Source: Chloroflexota bacterium
GTDB taxonomy: Bacteria; Chloroflexota; Dehalococcoidia; Lucifugimonadales; JADFKI01
Reading direction: 5' to 3'
Assembly (NCBI GenBank): GCA_009840355.1
Contig: VXNZ01000012.1
Location: 1 to 64,000, forward strand
DNA: 64,000 bases
The notes under the pieces were generated by a model, which saw nothing but the letters and a program-made list of their open reading frames with translations, was not told where the DNA came from and ran no database searches. The first letter of the stretch is position 1; each line of letters begins with the position of its first letter. Position numbers and translations under genes: made by a program. Of this stretch, positions 25,513 to 33,838 are shown piece after piece.

Positions 25513-25935
25513 ATGGACTTGCACAAGCGAATGCGAGAAGCCCCGTATCACCGCTGGCTCGGCGTTGAACTCTTGCATGCCGATGGCGGCGAGGTTGAAG
25601 TGCGCATGCCGTTTCGCGAAGAGTTTCTGGCGTCAGACGACCGCTTGAGCGTGCACGGCGGCATCATTTCTACGCTCGCCGACTTAACCGCCTGCTTTGC
25701 GATGATGAGCAGCACGGGCAAGGACGCGCCAAATATGAATTTGCAAGTTGACTATCTGCGAATGGTGGGACCCGACACCGATCTGGTAGCGCGTGGCAAG
25801 GCAGTCAAGACAGGGCGTACAGTTGGCGTCGCCGATGTTGAGATACGCACGACCGAAGGCAGACTCGTAGCAGTCGGACGCTCTACACTGGTTAACAACG
25901 CGGCACCGCGCGAGACGCTTACCGGCAGAGGCTAG
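25513..25935 (+). CDS. PaaI-family hotdog thioesterase
   Basis: 140 residues. The active-site region HGGIISTLADLTACFAM (about residues 54-70) is the PaaI/hotdog pattern: the G-G-x-x-x-x-L-A-D helix start with the catalytic Asp. A conserved N-terminal YHRWLGVELLHADGGEVEVRMPF and the LQVDYLRMV strand follow. These enzymes hydrolyse acyl- or aryl-CoA thioesters in the cytoplasm. It stands alone after a terminator, with ribosome site GAGAGG. The substrate is unknown, but an acyl-CoA ligase gene lies 2 kb away. Confidence 0.88.
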   Translation: MDLHKRMREAPYHRWLGVELLHADGGEVEVRMPFREEFLASDDRLSVHGGIISTLADLTACFAMMSSTGKDAPNMNLQVDYLRMVGPDTDLVARGKAVKTGRTVGVADVEIRTTEGRLVAVGRSTLVNNAAPRETLTGRG

Positions 25936-26078
25936 ACATGTGCTGACATGTATCATAACTATGACACTTTGTATTTGGATGCCTGACGATAGTAATCCAG
26001 AGAGCGCGAATAAATAGCACTTACGAAGACCGTCGCAGCACGCCTGAAGACAAGCGATACCAGCTGCTAGACGGGGAG

Positions 26079-26537
26079 TTGATTATGACGGCAGCCCCGC
26101 GCAGAGCGTACCAAAGAGCAGGCACGAAACTGGTAACTCTGCTCGATAGCTATGTAGAGGCGCATGACTTGGGTGAAGTCTATGACGCGTCCTTCGATGT
26201 CGTGTTCAGCGATACGGATGTGGTACAGCCTGACTTGCTGTTCGTGTCCAAGGAGCGACTGTACATCAAAAACGACGACAATGTACGCGGTGCGCCCGAC
26301 CTTGTCACCGAAATCCTATCCTCTTCGACGGCAAGCATCGACAGAAACTTCAAGCGCGCGTTATACGCCAAGCACGGCGTCAAAGAGTTCTGGCTCGTAG
26401 ACACCGACGCTAGGAACATAACGGTGATGTTCCTCCGCGAACACGGCTATGAGGTTGTCGGCATCTACGGCGAAGGGCAGACCCTTACATCGCCCACGCT
26501 CGAAGGTTTAATACTCAACATCAGCGAGATTTTCTAG
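26079..26537 (+). CDS. Uma2-family (DUF820-like) PD-(D/E)xK protein, start unclear
   Basis: 152 residues from the TTG at 26079. Uma2 hallmarks are the core V-Q-P-D-L-L-F-V, RGAPDLVTEILSSSTASIDRN (the V-x-E-I-L-S-x-S-T box), KRALYAKHGVKEFWLVD and EGLILNISEIF. The family has a PD-(D/E)xK nuclease fold of unknown role and is common in cyanobacteria and Chloroflexota. The conserved N-terminal part (TYEDRRSTPEDKRYQLLDGEL) is encoded in frame upstream of 26079, open to 25965, but has no ATG, GTG or TTG there; CTG at 25983 is one option. An ATG-started frame from 25961 would join it after a one-base shift near 26010. The gene may be damaged at its start. Confidence 0.75.
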   Translation: MIMTAAPRRAYQRAGTKLVTLLDSYVEAHDLGEVYDASFDVVFSDTDVVQPDLLFVSKERLYIKNDDNVRGAPDLVTEILSSSTASIDRNFKRALYAKHGVKEFWLVDTDARNITVMFLREHGYEVVGIYGEGQTLTSPTLEGLILNISEIF

Positions 26538-26557
26538 CGAACACTGCAGGTGCATCC

Positions 26558-27553
26558 ATGCGCGCAGTCGTCATACATGAACACGGTGGACGGGACAAGC
26601 TTATTCTCGAAGAAGTCGCTGACCCGGTGCCGTCCACCGGCGAGATACTGATTCGCGTCAAGGCGGTCGGGCTGAACTACCTCGACATATTCGTGCGGCG
26701 CGGCATGCCGGGCTTGCCCATCGACCTGCCGCGCATATCCGGCGGCGACATAGCGGGCGAAGTCGTCGCGCTCGGCGATGGCGTGGAATCTGTGAGCATC
26801 GGTCAGCGCCTGCTCATAGATCCGGCAATCACGATGCCTGACGGGACAGGCGGCGCGCTCGGCGAGAGTGCGACAGGCGGATTGTCCGAGTACTTCGCCA
26901 TCAGCGCGGACAACGCCATTCCCCTGCCCGACGATGTTACCTACGAACAAGCCGCCGCGCTGCCCATAGCGTACGGCACGGCTTGGCGAATGCTCATCAC
27001 ACGTGGCAGGCTACAAGCGGGTGAGAGCATCTTGATTCTCGGCGCGAGCGGCGGCGTGGGCACGGGCGCGGTGCAGATTGCCAAGATGCTCGGCTGCGAA
27101 GTGTTCGCCGCCGCAAGCAGCGCAGGCAAGCTCGCACAACTCAAAGAACTTGGCGCAGACCACCTCGTCAACTACACGGAACAACCGGAGTTTCACCGCT
27201 ATGTGCGCGGCATCATGGGCGGCGAAGGGGTGGATGTAGTGGTCAACTACACGGGCGGCGACAGCTGGGTGCGTAGCCTCAAGGCGGTCAGGCACGGCGG
27301 GCGCATCCTGACCTGCGGCGCAACCGCCGGCTTCGAGCCTCCAACCGACATCCGCTATATTTGGCGTCGGGAAATGGACATTCTCGGATCGGACGGCTGG
27401 CGCAGACAAGACCTAATAGGCCTGCTTGACAAGGTGCAAGATGGCAGTATCATTCCTGTCATAGGCTCAGTGCTGCCGCTCGAAGAGACGGCTGAGGGAC
27501 ACCGCCTGCTCGAAGACCGCGAGATTTTCGGGAAGGTGATTATCACGCCATAA
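26558..27553 (+). CDS. Zinc-independent quinone oxidoreductase-like MDR protein
   Basis: 331 residues. It is a medium-chain dehydrogenase/reductase: LNYLDIFVRRGMPG, GGDIAGEVVALGDGV, and the NADPH site LILGASGGVGTGAVQIAKMLG. It lacks the catalytic and structural zinc cysteines of alcohol dehydrogenases, placing it near quinone oxidoreductases (Qor). It would reduce quinones or enones with NADPH in the cytoplasm. The last 18 bases of the gene recur just before the next gene. Ribosome site AGGTGC. Confidence 0.88.
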   Translation: MRAVVIHEHGGRDKLILEEVADPVPSTGEILIRVKAVGLNYLDIFVRRGMPGLPIDLPRISGGDIAGEVVALGDGVESVSIGQRLLIDPAITMPDGTGGALGESATGGLSEYFAISADNAIPLPDDVTYEQAAALPIAYGTAWRMLITRGRLQAGESILILGASGGVGTGAVQIAKMLGCEVFAAASSAGKLAQLKELGADHLVNYTEQPEFHRYVRGIMGGEGVDVVVNYTGGDSWVRSLKAVRHGGRILTCGATAGFEPPTDIRYIWRREMDILGSDGWRRQDLIGLLDKVQDGSIIPVIGSVLPLEETAEGHRLLEDREIFGKVIITP

Positions 27554-27672
27554 GCAAGCATGCCGTTTCACCGCCAATCCTATTGTGCTTTACCTGTCCT
27601 AAACTGCAATGTCGTATTGGGCTAGTCTCAGAAGCAAGATGAAAGACTTCGATGAGGTGATTATCACGCCAT
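27534..27672. repeat. Direct repeat of the qor-like gene end before the ligase gene
   Basis: An exact 18-base string, aggtgattatcacgccat, occurs at 27534-27551 (gene end) and at 27655-27672 (overlapping the ATG at 27671). Bases further upstream are also similar. The copy contains the palindrome GTGAT-T-ATCAC and gives the ligase gene a GAGG ribosome site. Confidence 0.85.
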
Positions 27673-29260
27673 GACCGTGACCGTGAATGTTGAAAAGCAT
27701 CCATCCAAGAACTTCGGCGAACTCTTCTGGCGGCCGGTCGCGCTGTATCCGGACAAGACCGTGATACAGCAGGGCGAAGTCTCGCTCACCTATGCCGATT
27801 TGGACGCACGCACGCAGCAGGTCGCGGCGGCGCTCGCGCGACTGGGCATCGGCAAGGACGACAAGGTGATGCTGCTGATGACCAATGACTACCGCTTCGT
27901 CGAGAGTCTGTTCGGCATCATTCGCATCGGCGCGGTGGCGGTCCCGGCGAACATCAAGCTAGGTAACGACGCGCTGATATACATCGCCGAGCATAGCGAC
28001 TCGCGTATTCTCGTCGCGCACGAAGAGCTTGCGGACAGGGCGCAGGCGATTCATGATGGTGTTGCGAACGTCGAGCACACGTTGCTGGTTGACGGCGATA
28101 TGCCCGGCATGCTTGACTACGAGACGCTGCTCGCCGCAGAACTCGATAGTTTCACGACAGCGGAAGTCGAAGACGACGATGTGGCGATGATGATGTACAC
28201 ATCCGGATCAACCGGCAGGCCCAAAGGCTGTCTGCTCAGCCACGCGAGCAAGTGGTGGACGGCGCGCTCTAACACGCGCGCGATGATGCACGTGCAGTCC
28301 GACCGCGCGCTCATAGTCGGTCCCTTGTACCACGCGAACGCGCTCTGGGGCAGCCTAATGCCGATGCTGTATGTCGGCGGCTCCGCTGCGATTCTGCCCG
28401 GCTTTGCCGCTGTCCCCGTAATCGAGGCGATTGACAGGCACAAACCCACATTCATGTCTGGCACACCATCGATGTACAGCCTGATGCTCGCCGAACGCGA
28501 AGCACTTCGGGTGAACGATGTAACATCCTTCGAGTTCCTGTCCTGCGGCTCTGCGCCTGTGCCTGAAGAGCTGATGCAGGAGATAAACCGCGTCTTCGGC
28601 TGTGAAGTCGTGGAGAGCTACGGCTTGACCGAAGCAGGCGCGAATGTGCTGACGCCGCGTTGGGGATTGAAGAAACTTGGCAGTTGCGGGTTGCCCGTGA
28701 TGGATGTGCAAATCCGAATCGTGGACTTGGAAGACGACACGCGCAACTGTGAACCCGGCGAAATCGGCGAGCTCTGGAGCAAGGGTCCGCCCAACCTGAT
28801 CGGCTACTACAAGCAGCCCGATGTAACCGCCGAGAAGATGACGCCCGACGGCTATGTGAAGTCAGGTGACCTCGTGTACGCCGACGAGCAGGGCTACATC
28901 TACTTTCAAGGTCGAGTGGACGATATGATTAACTGCGGCGGCGAGAACGTGTATCCCAAGGAAGTGGAAACTATCATCTTGGCGCACCCTGCCGTCGCCG
29001 ATGTGAGCGTGGTGTCGGCGCGGCATCAGGTCAAGGGCGAAGCGCCGGTCGCATGGGTAGTGCTGCACAAGGGCGAAGACACTGATGAGATGGCGCTCAA
29101 GCAGTTCTTCTTCGCCAACGGTCCCGCCTACGCCCACCCGCGTCGCGTCTTCTTCCTGGAAGAGATACCCGTCTCAGGCACAAACAAGATCGACCGCAAG
29201 TGGCTCACCGAAGAGGCAGCGCGCCGCATTCCGCAGGGGATAACTGGCGGGATGGGATAG
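27671..29260 (+). CDS. AMP-forming acyl-CoA synthetase (acid-CoA ligase)
   Basis: 529 residues. It carries the ANL-family motifs: MMYTSGSTGRPKGCLLSH (A3), VESYGLTEAG (A5), YVKSGDLVYADEQGYIYFQGRVDDMINCGGENVYPKEVE (A7-A8), and the catalytic Lys near the end in SGTNKIDRKWL (A10). It activates a carboxylic acid with ATP and joins it to CoA. The acid is not known; it resembles the long-chain or aryl acid ligase group. The start follows a duplicated piece of the upstream gene, with GAGG 13 bases ahead of the ATG, a longer gap than usual. Confidence 0.9.
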   Translation: MTVTVNVEKHPSKNFGELFWRPVALYPDKTVIQQGEVSLTYADLDARTQQVAAALARLGIGKDDKVMLLMTNDYRFVESLFGIIRIGAVAVPANIKLGNDALIYIAEHSDSRILVAHEELADRAQAIHDGVANVEHTLLVDGDMPGMLDYETLLAAELDSFTTAEVEDDDVAMMMYTSGSTGRPKGCLLSHASKWWTARSNTRAMMHVQSDRALIVGPLYHANALWGSLMPMLYVGGSAAILPGFAAVPVIEAIDRHKPTFMSGTPSMYSLMLAEREALRVNDVTSFEFLSCGSAPVPEELMQEINRVFGCEVVESYGLTEAGANVLTPRWGLKKLGSCGLPVMDVQIRIVDLEDDTRNCEPGEIGELWSKGPPNLIGYYKQPDVTAEKMTPDGYVKSGDLVYADEQGYIYFQGRVDDMINCGGENVYPKEVETIILAHPAVADVSVVSARHQVKGEAPVAWVVLHKGEDTDEMALKQFFFANGPAYAHPRRVFFLEEIPVSGTNKIDRKWLTEEAARRIPQGITGGMG

Positions 29261-29281
29261 GCACGCGATAGCGCATACTGG

Positions 29282-30205
29282 TTATGGCATCTCCCCATAC
29301 GCCCATGCCTTAACCAGATGGTGCGCTATGGCAAGCGGCGCGGGCACCGTCAGCTTCTCGCTCTTGCCCTCCAGCGCGAGCAGCACTTCAGAGCGCTCGA
29401 ACCACTGCACGTCGGTCATCTCTTCGGCGTCCATGTTGATGTCCGTCGTGGCGGCTTCGGCGATGCAGCCTATCATCAGCGATGACGGGAAGGGCCAAGG
29501 CTGTGACGAGTGGTAGCGCACATTCTTCACTTCGATGCCCGCTTCTTCCCGAATCTCTCGCGCGACCGCCTCTTCGATTGCTTCACCCTGGTCCATAAAG
29601 CCCGCGAGTGCCGAGTACATCCGCATTCGTTGCAGTCGTCCGCGCGACTGCCCTAGCAAGCATCGGTCGCCTTCCTTGTCCTCTACGACGGTGATAACCA
29701 CGGGGTCGGTGCGCGGGAAGTGCTGCGCCTTGCATACCGGGCAAAAGCGTACTTGCCCGCCGCGCCGCTTCTCCGACGGATTGCCGCAGACCGAACAATA
29801 CCGATGTCGCCTGTGCCAGTCTATCTGCGCGCGCGCCTGCGCCACGATTCCGCCGTCTGGTATGGGCAGTAGTTCGCCCGCCGCGCGGCAGTCCTCGAAC
29901 TTCATGCCGGACCATTCTTCGAGGAACACGGCCGCGTCGTCGTCCACCTCAATGGCGAAGTGCGTGGAGCCGTCCATCATTCCGAGTAGCGTCGGAGTGC
30001 TGACCGTGCCGTCCGCAGGGATAACGTCCTGCGGCAGCCAACCCAGCGTTGGTTCGGGGTCGATGCCGAGCAGCACATTCAGGCTGCTGAACGGCAGGTA
30101 AAGGCTCCGCGGGTCGCGTGCTTGCGCGTCAATCCAATCTTCGTCGCGCCGCTCGACCTCTCCTCTGTCCAACGGGTTGCCCGCGAATACATGTGGGGGA
30201 TACAA
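29282..30205 (-). CDS. nudC: NAD(H) pyrophosphatase / RNA de-NADding Nudix hydrolase
   Basis: 307 residues, start TTG at 30205 with AAAGGAGC 6 bases upstream. The zinc ribbon is C-S-V-C, then C-P-V-C (about residues 137-158). The Nudix box GFMDQGEAIEEAVAREIREEAGI runs from about residue 210. The SQPWPFPSSLM motif is diagnostic of NADH pyrophosphatases. NudC splits NAD(H) to NMN(H) and AMP and removes NAD caps from RNA. It lies back to back with the nuclease-like gene; the 134 bases between hold the latter's promoter. Confidence 0.93.
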   Translation of the reverse strand: MYPPHVFAGNPLDRGEVERRDEDWIDAQARDPRSLYLPFSSLNVLLGIDPEPTLGWLPQDVIPADGTVSTPTLLGMMDGSTHFAIEVDDDAAVFLEEWSGMKFEDCRAAGELLPIPDGGIVAQARAQIDWHRRHRYCSVCGNPSEKRRGGQVRFCPVCKAQHFPRTDPVVITVVEDKEGDRCLLGQSRGRLQRMRMYSALAGFMDQGEAIEEAVAREIREEAGIEVKNVRYHSSQPWPFPSSLMIGCIAEAATTDINMDAEEMTDVQWFERSEVLLALEGKSEKLTVPAPLAIAHHLVKAWAYGEMP

Positions 30206-30300
30206 GTGGCGCTCCTTTGGTTCATCGGTCAGTCTATCAGTGTCTCAGTCCGTCAGTCTGTTCAATGTCAGGGGGATTATACAGAACCCAGAAGGGCTTG

Positions 30301-30309
30301 TGCTATAAT
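30301..30309 (+). promoter_or_regulatory. Extended -10 promoter of the HsdR-N-type gene
   Basis: TGC-TATAAT, a perfect extended -10, with no good -35. A start near 30316 leaves a leader of about 24 bases holding AAAGGAA before the ATG at 30340. Confidence 0.5.
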
Positions 30310-30339
30310 CCGCGCAGCCAAGGGCGAAAGGAACGCACG

Positions 30340-31347
30340 ATGCCTCTGGAAAGCCTACTCTCGCTTGTACAAACACTGCGCGAGCGCATCAGCGAACATC
30401 GCAGCACACTCAGCCGAAACGAAATGCTTACGCGGTACGCATTAGTTGACCCATTGCTGCGCGAACTTGGGTGGGACACAGGAGACCCTGCGATAGTCGT
30501 TCCGGAGGATACATCTGGCCAGGGACGTGCCGACTATGTGCTACGAACCAACGGACAGCCCGTAATGGTGGTGGAGGCAAAGAGCTTGGGCAGTGGGTTG
30601 CAGAACGGCGCAAGGCAAGCCGTGGACTACGCGATGGACGCCAACCGCCAAGCGCGCTACTTTGCCATAACCGACGGCCAGAACTGGGTGACTTACGACA
30701 CGAACAGACCTGCCAACGATATGCGCGTATCATCCTTCGACGTCATGTCGGCATCACCTGCCGAGGCGTGCTTGAAGGCTATGGCGCTTTGGCATCCTGC
30801 AGTCGAGCACGACAGCGTAATTGCTGCTGAAACTCCGTTAGTCGGGCTGGACGCCGTAGAGCGGGACGTAGCAGAACCAATTGTTCCGCCTGTACAGGGG
30901 CATGAACCTGCGCTGCAAGAGCAGTCTGCAACTCAGCGACGCTCTGCTGCCAACACGCAGCCAGGCGAAAGAGGTCAAAAATGGATTCCGCTGTCCGCCT
31001 TGAATCCGCAGGGAGGTGACGCTCCACCTGTCGAGATTCAGTTCCCTGACAATAGCAGAGTCGCGCTCGGAAAATGGAATACGGTTGCGATCGAGTCAGT
31101 TCGCTGGCTATTCACAAGTAACTACTTGAACGCCGGTAATTGGCGTATTCAACGTGCTACAAGATATATCGTATCCGATAGTCCGATTCACCCAAATGGA
31201 AAAGAATTCACGATATCCCGTAATGTAGGTCCGTTGCATGTAGAGATAAATTACAGTGGATTGAACCTTGTCAAGAACACGCAGATAATTATCGAGCATG
31301 CAGGCCAAGACCCATCCGAATTCAAAGTCCGCCTCCCACCCCAATAG
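30340..31347 (+). CDS. Stand-alone HsdR-N-type nuclease-fold protein with uncharacterised C-terminal domain
   Basis: 335 residues from the ATG at 30340 (AAAGGAA site); the frame is open further upstream but overlaps the NudC gene. Residues 20-110 resemble the N-terminal nuclease domain of type I restriction HsdR proteins. The PD-(D/E)xK core is D65, then E79 and K81 (RADYVL and VVEAKSLG), with an acidic Glu/Asp pair at 56-57 and a QAVDYA helix near 97. A linker (about 150-210) leads to a C-terminal domain (about 215-335). That part has VEIQFPDNSRVALGKWNTVAIESVRWLF, HPNGKEFTISRNVGPLHVEINYSG and IIEHAGQDPS. No methylase, specificity subunit or helicase is nearby. It could be a defence or repair nuclease, or a degenerate relative. 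Confidence 0.62.
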   Translation: MPLESLLSLVQTLRERISEHRSTLSRNEMLTRYALVDPLLRELGWDTGDPAIVVPEDTSGQGRADYVLRTNGQPVMVVEAKSLGSGLQNGARQAVDYAMDANRQARYFAITDGQNWVTYDTNRPANDMRVSSFDVMSASPAEACLKAMALWHPAVEHDSVIAAETPLVGLDAVERDVAEPIVPPVQGHEPALQEQSATQRRSAANTQPGERGQKWIPLSALNPQGGDAPPVEIQFPDNSRVALGKWNTVAIESVRWLFTSNYLNAGNWRIQRATRYIVSDSPIHPNGKEFTISRNVGPLHVEINYSGLNLVKNTQIIIEHAGQDPSEFKVRLPPQ

Positions 31348-31405
31348 CCCTCATCCTACCCATCCTCTACATCCCGTTATTCCCATCCAAGAGGAGCACG
31401 CTACA

Positions 31406-32314
31406 ATGACCGATTTCCGCGGCAGTCACACCGTCCTAGCCACGCCTTTCACCGCAGACGGCAGCGCCATCGACACCGACGCCCTGCGCCAGCTGATTAA
31501 CTGGCAAATCGAATCTGGCAGCCATGGGTTGATTCCGCTCGGCAGCACGGGCGAGTTTCTGTCTGTCAGCGACGATGAGCGCAGGGTGATTGTGGAGACT
31601 GCCGTGGATGCCGCTAACGGGCGCGTTCCCGTGCTCATCGGCACGGCGGACGAGTGGACGGAAAAGGCGGTGCGATATTCCGTCGAGGCGCAGGACGCCG
31701 GCGCGGACGGCTTGATGATTATCTCGCCATACTATTCCAGCCCAACTGAAGACGAGCTCTTCGAGCACTTTCGCCGCATCAGCGACACCGTGAGCATACC
31801 TATCATGGTCTATAACAACCCGAACACGGCGAATGTTGACCTGCGTCCGGAGTTTGTGGCGCGGCTGGGCGAATTGGACAATGTGCGCTACATCAAGGAA
31901 TCGAGCGGCGATATATCGCGCGTCCGCGAGATTCACCGCATCAGCGACCGCGTGTCGGTGTTTGCGGGCTATCACCCATTCGAATCGCTGGCAGCGGGCG
32001 CGAAGGGCTATGTGTCGGTCATCGGCAATTTCCTGCCTGCGGAGTCGGCGGCGGTCTGCGACTTGATGGACGCGGGCAGGCACGACGAAGCGCTGCGCTT
32101 GTACAACCGCATGATACCGCTGCTGAACGCCATCGCCGGCGACAAGTATGTGTCCGCAACGAAGTGCGCGATGGCGGCGGTCGGCATGCCAATCGGCAAT
32201 CCGAGACCGCCAAGACTCGCGTTGCCCGAAGCGGACGCGGCAAAACTACGCAGACTAATCGTCGAGTTCAAGCGGGAATCTATGATGCCGGAGGCGGTAG
32301 AAGCTGCGGACTAG
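31406..32314 (+). CDS. Dihydrodipicolinate synthase / N-acetylneuraminate lyase family aldolase
   Basis: 302 residues from the ATG at 31406, chosen for its GAGGAG site; upstream in-frame Met residues lie in the previous gene. It is a TIM-barrel class I aldolase: GSTGEFLSVSDDERR (pyruvate carboxylate loop), MVYNNPN with the catalytic Tyr, and Schiff-base Lys in VRYIKESSGD. DapA proper condenses pyruvate with aspartate semialdehyde in lysine synthesis. Relatives cleave sialic acids or keto-sugar acids. No lysine gene is nearby, so the specific reaction is open. It converges with rimM. Confidence 0.87.
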   Translation: MTDFRGSHTVLATPFTADGSAIDTDALRQLINWQIESGSHGLIPLGSTGEFLSVSDDERRVIVETAVDAANGRVPVLIGTADEWTEKAVRYSVEAQDAGADGLMIISPYYSSPTEDELFEHFRRISDTVSIPIMVYNNPNTANVDLRPEFVARLGELDNVRYIKESSGDISRVREIHRISDRVSVFAGYHPFESLAAGAKGYVSVIGNFLPAESAAVCDLMDAGRHDEALRLYNRMIPLLNAIAGDKYVSATKCAMAAVGMPIGNPRPPRLALPEADAAKLRRLIVEFKRESMMPEAVEAAD

Positions 32315-32330
32315 ATTGGGCTACATTGAC

Positions 32331-32840
32331 CTAGACTAGACCATCAAGCAGACTGACCGTCATCCGGCTCGCTTGCAAATCGACATCCAAAACCACATCC
32401 GGAAGCGCGGGGATTAGGATGTCGCGGCGGTCGTCTTCGTGGACGACATACACGTCGTTGCTGCCGGTTACGATAATCTCGCTGATAGTGCCGAGGTTTT
32501 CGCCGTCTTCGGTTAACACCTGCATGCCGAGAATCTGGAAGTGGTAGTACACGCCATCAGGCAGAGGTTCGACCTGATCCGGCAGGATGGTCAGTTCTTC
32601 GCCGCGCAGAGATTCGGCTTGTGTTCTGTCGGCTACGGCGTCCAACTTCACGAGGATGCCGCGCTTATTCTTGCGCGAGCGTTCGACGCGGGTGGGCTTG
32701 CCTTTCAAACGCAATTCACTGCCCGCCGCGAACCGCTTAGGAGCGTCCGACAGCACCTCCACGCTCACATCGCCGTGCACGCCCCACGCAGAGCGTATTC
32801 TGCCTACGACTATGGGTTGTTCTTCGCTAGAGGCGGGCAT
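32331..32840 (-). CDS. rimM: Ribosome maturation factor RimM
   Basis: 169 residues. The N-terminal beta-barrel opens VVGRIRSAWGVHGDVSVEVLSDAPKRF, the RimM signature. The PRC-type C-terminal domain contains GVYYHFQILGMQVLTEDGENLGTISEII, then DVYVVHEDDRRDILIPALPDVVLDVD. It binds S19 and helps 30S head assembly. It follows rpsP and khpA on the same strand, as in the common rpsP-khpA-rimM-trmD-rplS operon, but trmD and rplS are not here. The 65-base gap to khpA holds a short GGCGATGG direct repeat. Confidence 0.93.
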   Translation of the reverse strand: MPASSEEQPIVVGRIRSAWGVHGDVSVEVLSDAPKRFAAGSELRLKGKPTRVERSRKNKRGILVKLDAVADRTQAESLRGEELTILPDQVEPLPDGVYYHFQILGMQVLTEDGENLGTISEIIVTGSNDVYVVHEDDRRDILIPALPDVVLDVDLQASRMTVSLLDGLV

Positions 32841-32905
32841 GGGTAAACCGGCGATGGCGAGGCGGGCGATGGGTAAGAGGCCTGTGTTCGAGGGAAATGC
32901 GGGTG

Positions 32906-33136
32906 CTAGTCAATTTTGAAGACGACTCGCGTGTTTTCCTTGACGGCAGCCACGCGCAGGAGCGCGCGGATGGACTGCGCCACCCTGCCCTGTCTTCCGA
33001 TGACTTTGCCTTTGTCCGATGGTGCGACTTCGAGGCGCAGAACTAGGAATCCGTCGTCTTCCTCTTCTTCGATGACCACGACTTCATCCGGCTCGGATAC
33101 GATTGCCTTTGCGATGTATTCGACGATGTCTTTCAT
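32906..33136 (-). CDS. khpA: KH-domain RNA-binding protein KhpA
   Basis: 76 residues, the usual size. The start MKDIVEYIAKAIVSEPDEVVV and the KH core (GKVIGRQGRVAQSIRALL, with the G-x-x-G turn) mark a KhpA-type protein. It binds RNA, often with KhpB, and in some bacteria affects sRNA use and cell division. It begins 2 bases after the rpsP stop, so it is co-transcribed and coupled to it. No strong ribosome site of its own is seen. Confidence 0.92.
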   Translation of the reverse strand: MKDIVEYIAKAIVSEPDEVVVIEEEEDDGFLVLRLEVAPSDKGKVIGRQGRVAQSIRALLRVAAVKENTRVVFKID

Positions 33137-33138
33137 TG

Positions 33139-33498
33139 CTAGCTTGTCGTCTCCGTATCGTCAGCGCCGTCCGAGCCTTCGTCAGAATTCGCGTCGTCCG
33201 CGGAATCGCTTTCGGCAGCGGCTTCGGCTGCTACGGCTTCTGCTGGCGCGGCTTCTGCGGCGGGCGGTCCCATCTTGTCTATTATGCGCTGCACAGCGTC
33301 CGACGGCTTTGCGCCGACGCTGAGCCACTTGCGCGCCTTTTCCTCGTCAATGACCACCGTCGGTGGCTCCGTGCGCGGGTTGTAGTGGCCAAGGTAGTCC
33401 ACGAAAGCGCCGTCTCGCGCCGCCCTCGAATCGGCGACCACTATGCGGTAGCTCGGCTGGTTCTTCGCGCCGACCCGTCTCAATCTCATCCTGAGCAT
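33139..33498 (-). CDS. rpsP: Ribosomal protein S16, with acidic C-terminal tail
   Basis: 119 residues from the ATG at 33498; the frame is open 12 codons further, but S16 proper starts at MLRMRLRRVGAKNQPSYRIVVADSR. The core continues GAFVDYLGHYNPRTEP and WLSVGAKPSDAVQRI. Residues after about 80 form an Ala/Glu/Ser/Asp-rich acidic tail, longer than in most S16 proteins (the usual length is about 80-90). Such tails occur in some Chloroflexota and Actinobacteria. GGAAGGAT lies about 12 bases ahead. It is the first gene of the S16-KhpA-RimM unit. Confidence 0.93.
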   Translation of the reverse strand: MLRMRLRRVGAKNQPSYRIVVADSRAARDGAFVDYLGHYNPRTEPPTVVIDEEKARKWLSVGAKPSDAVQRIIDKMGPPAAEAAPAEAVAAEAAAESDSADDANSDEGSDGADDTETTS

Positions 33499-33577
33499 CG
33501 TGCTGATAATCCTTCCTAGTCGTCCCAGTTGCACGCCGTAACGCGCCAGCGCATGGTGAGCAAAGTTCGTCGCAGTA

Positions 33578-33838
33578 CTAGCTCGCGTTCTTTGCGTTTT
33601 GCAGCGCCTTCATAATTCTCGACTTGCGGCGCGATGCGTTGTTCGCGTGCAGTGCGCCCTTTTGTGCCGCCTTATCCAACGCTACGAACGCCGACTGTAC
33701 CGCCTTCTCGGCGCTGTCGATGTCATTGGCGTCGATTAGCGCCCGCGCCTTCCTGACTTCCGTTTTGGCTCGCGTACGCAGCGGTAAATTGCGATCGCGC
33801 TTGCGAACCTGAACTCGTGCTGATTTTGCGCTTGGCAC
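33578..33838 (-). CDS. rpsT: Ribosomal protein S20
   Basis: 86 residues, start GTG at 33838 with AGGAGG 8 bases ahead. The pattern is typical: basic N-terminus (PSAKSARVQVRKRDRNLPLRTRAKTEV), two long helices, the KGALHANNASRRKSRIM motif and ALQNAKNAS at the end. It binds 16S rRNA early in 30S assembly. It lies between the rpsP unit and the rel gene, on the same strand but with gaps of about 75-80 bases. Confidence 0.95.
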   Translation of the reverse strand: MPSAKSARVQVRKRDRNLPLRTRAKTEVRKARALIDANDIDSAEKAVQSAFVALDKAAQKGALHANNASRRKSRIMKALQNAKNAS

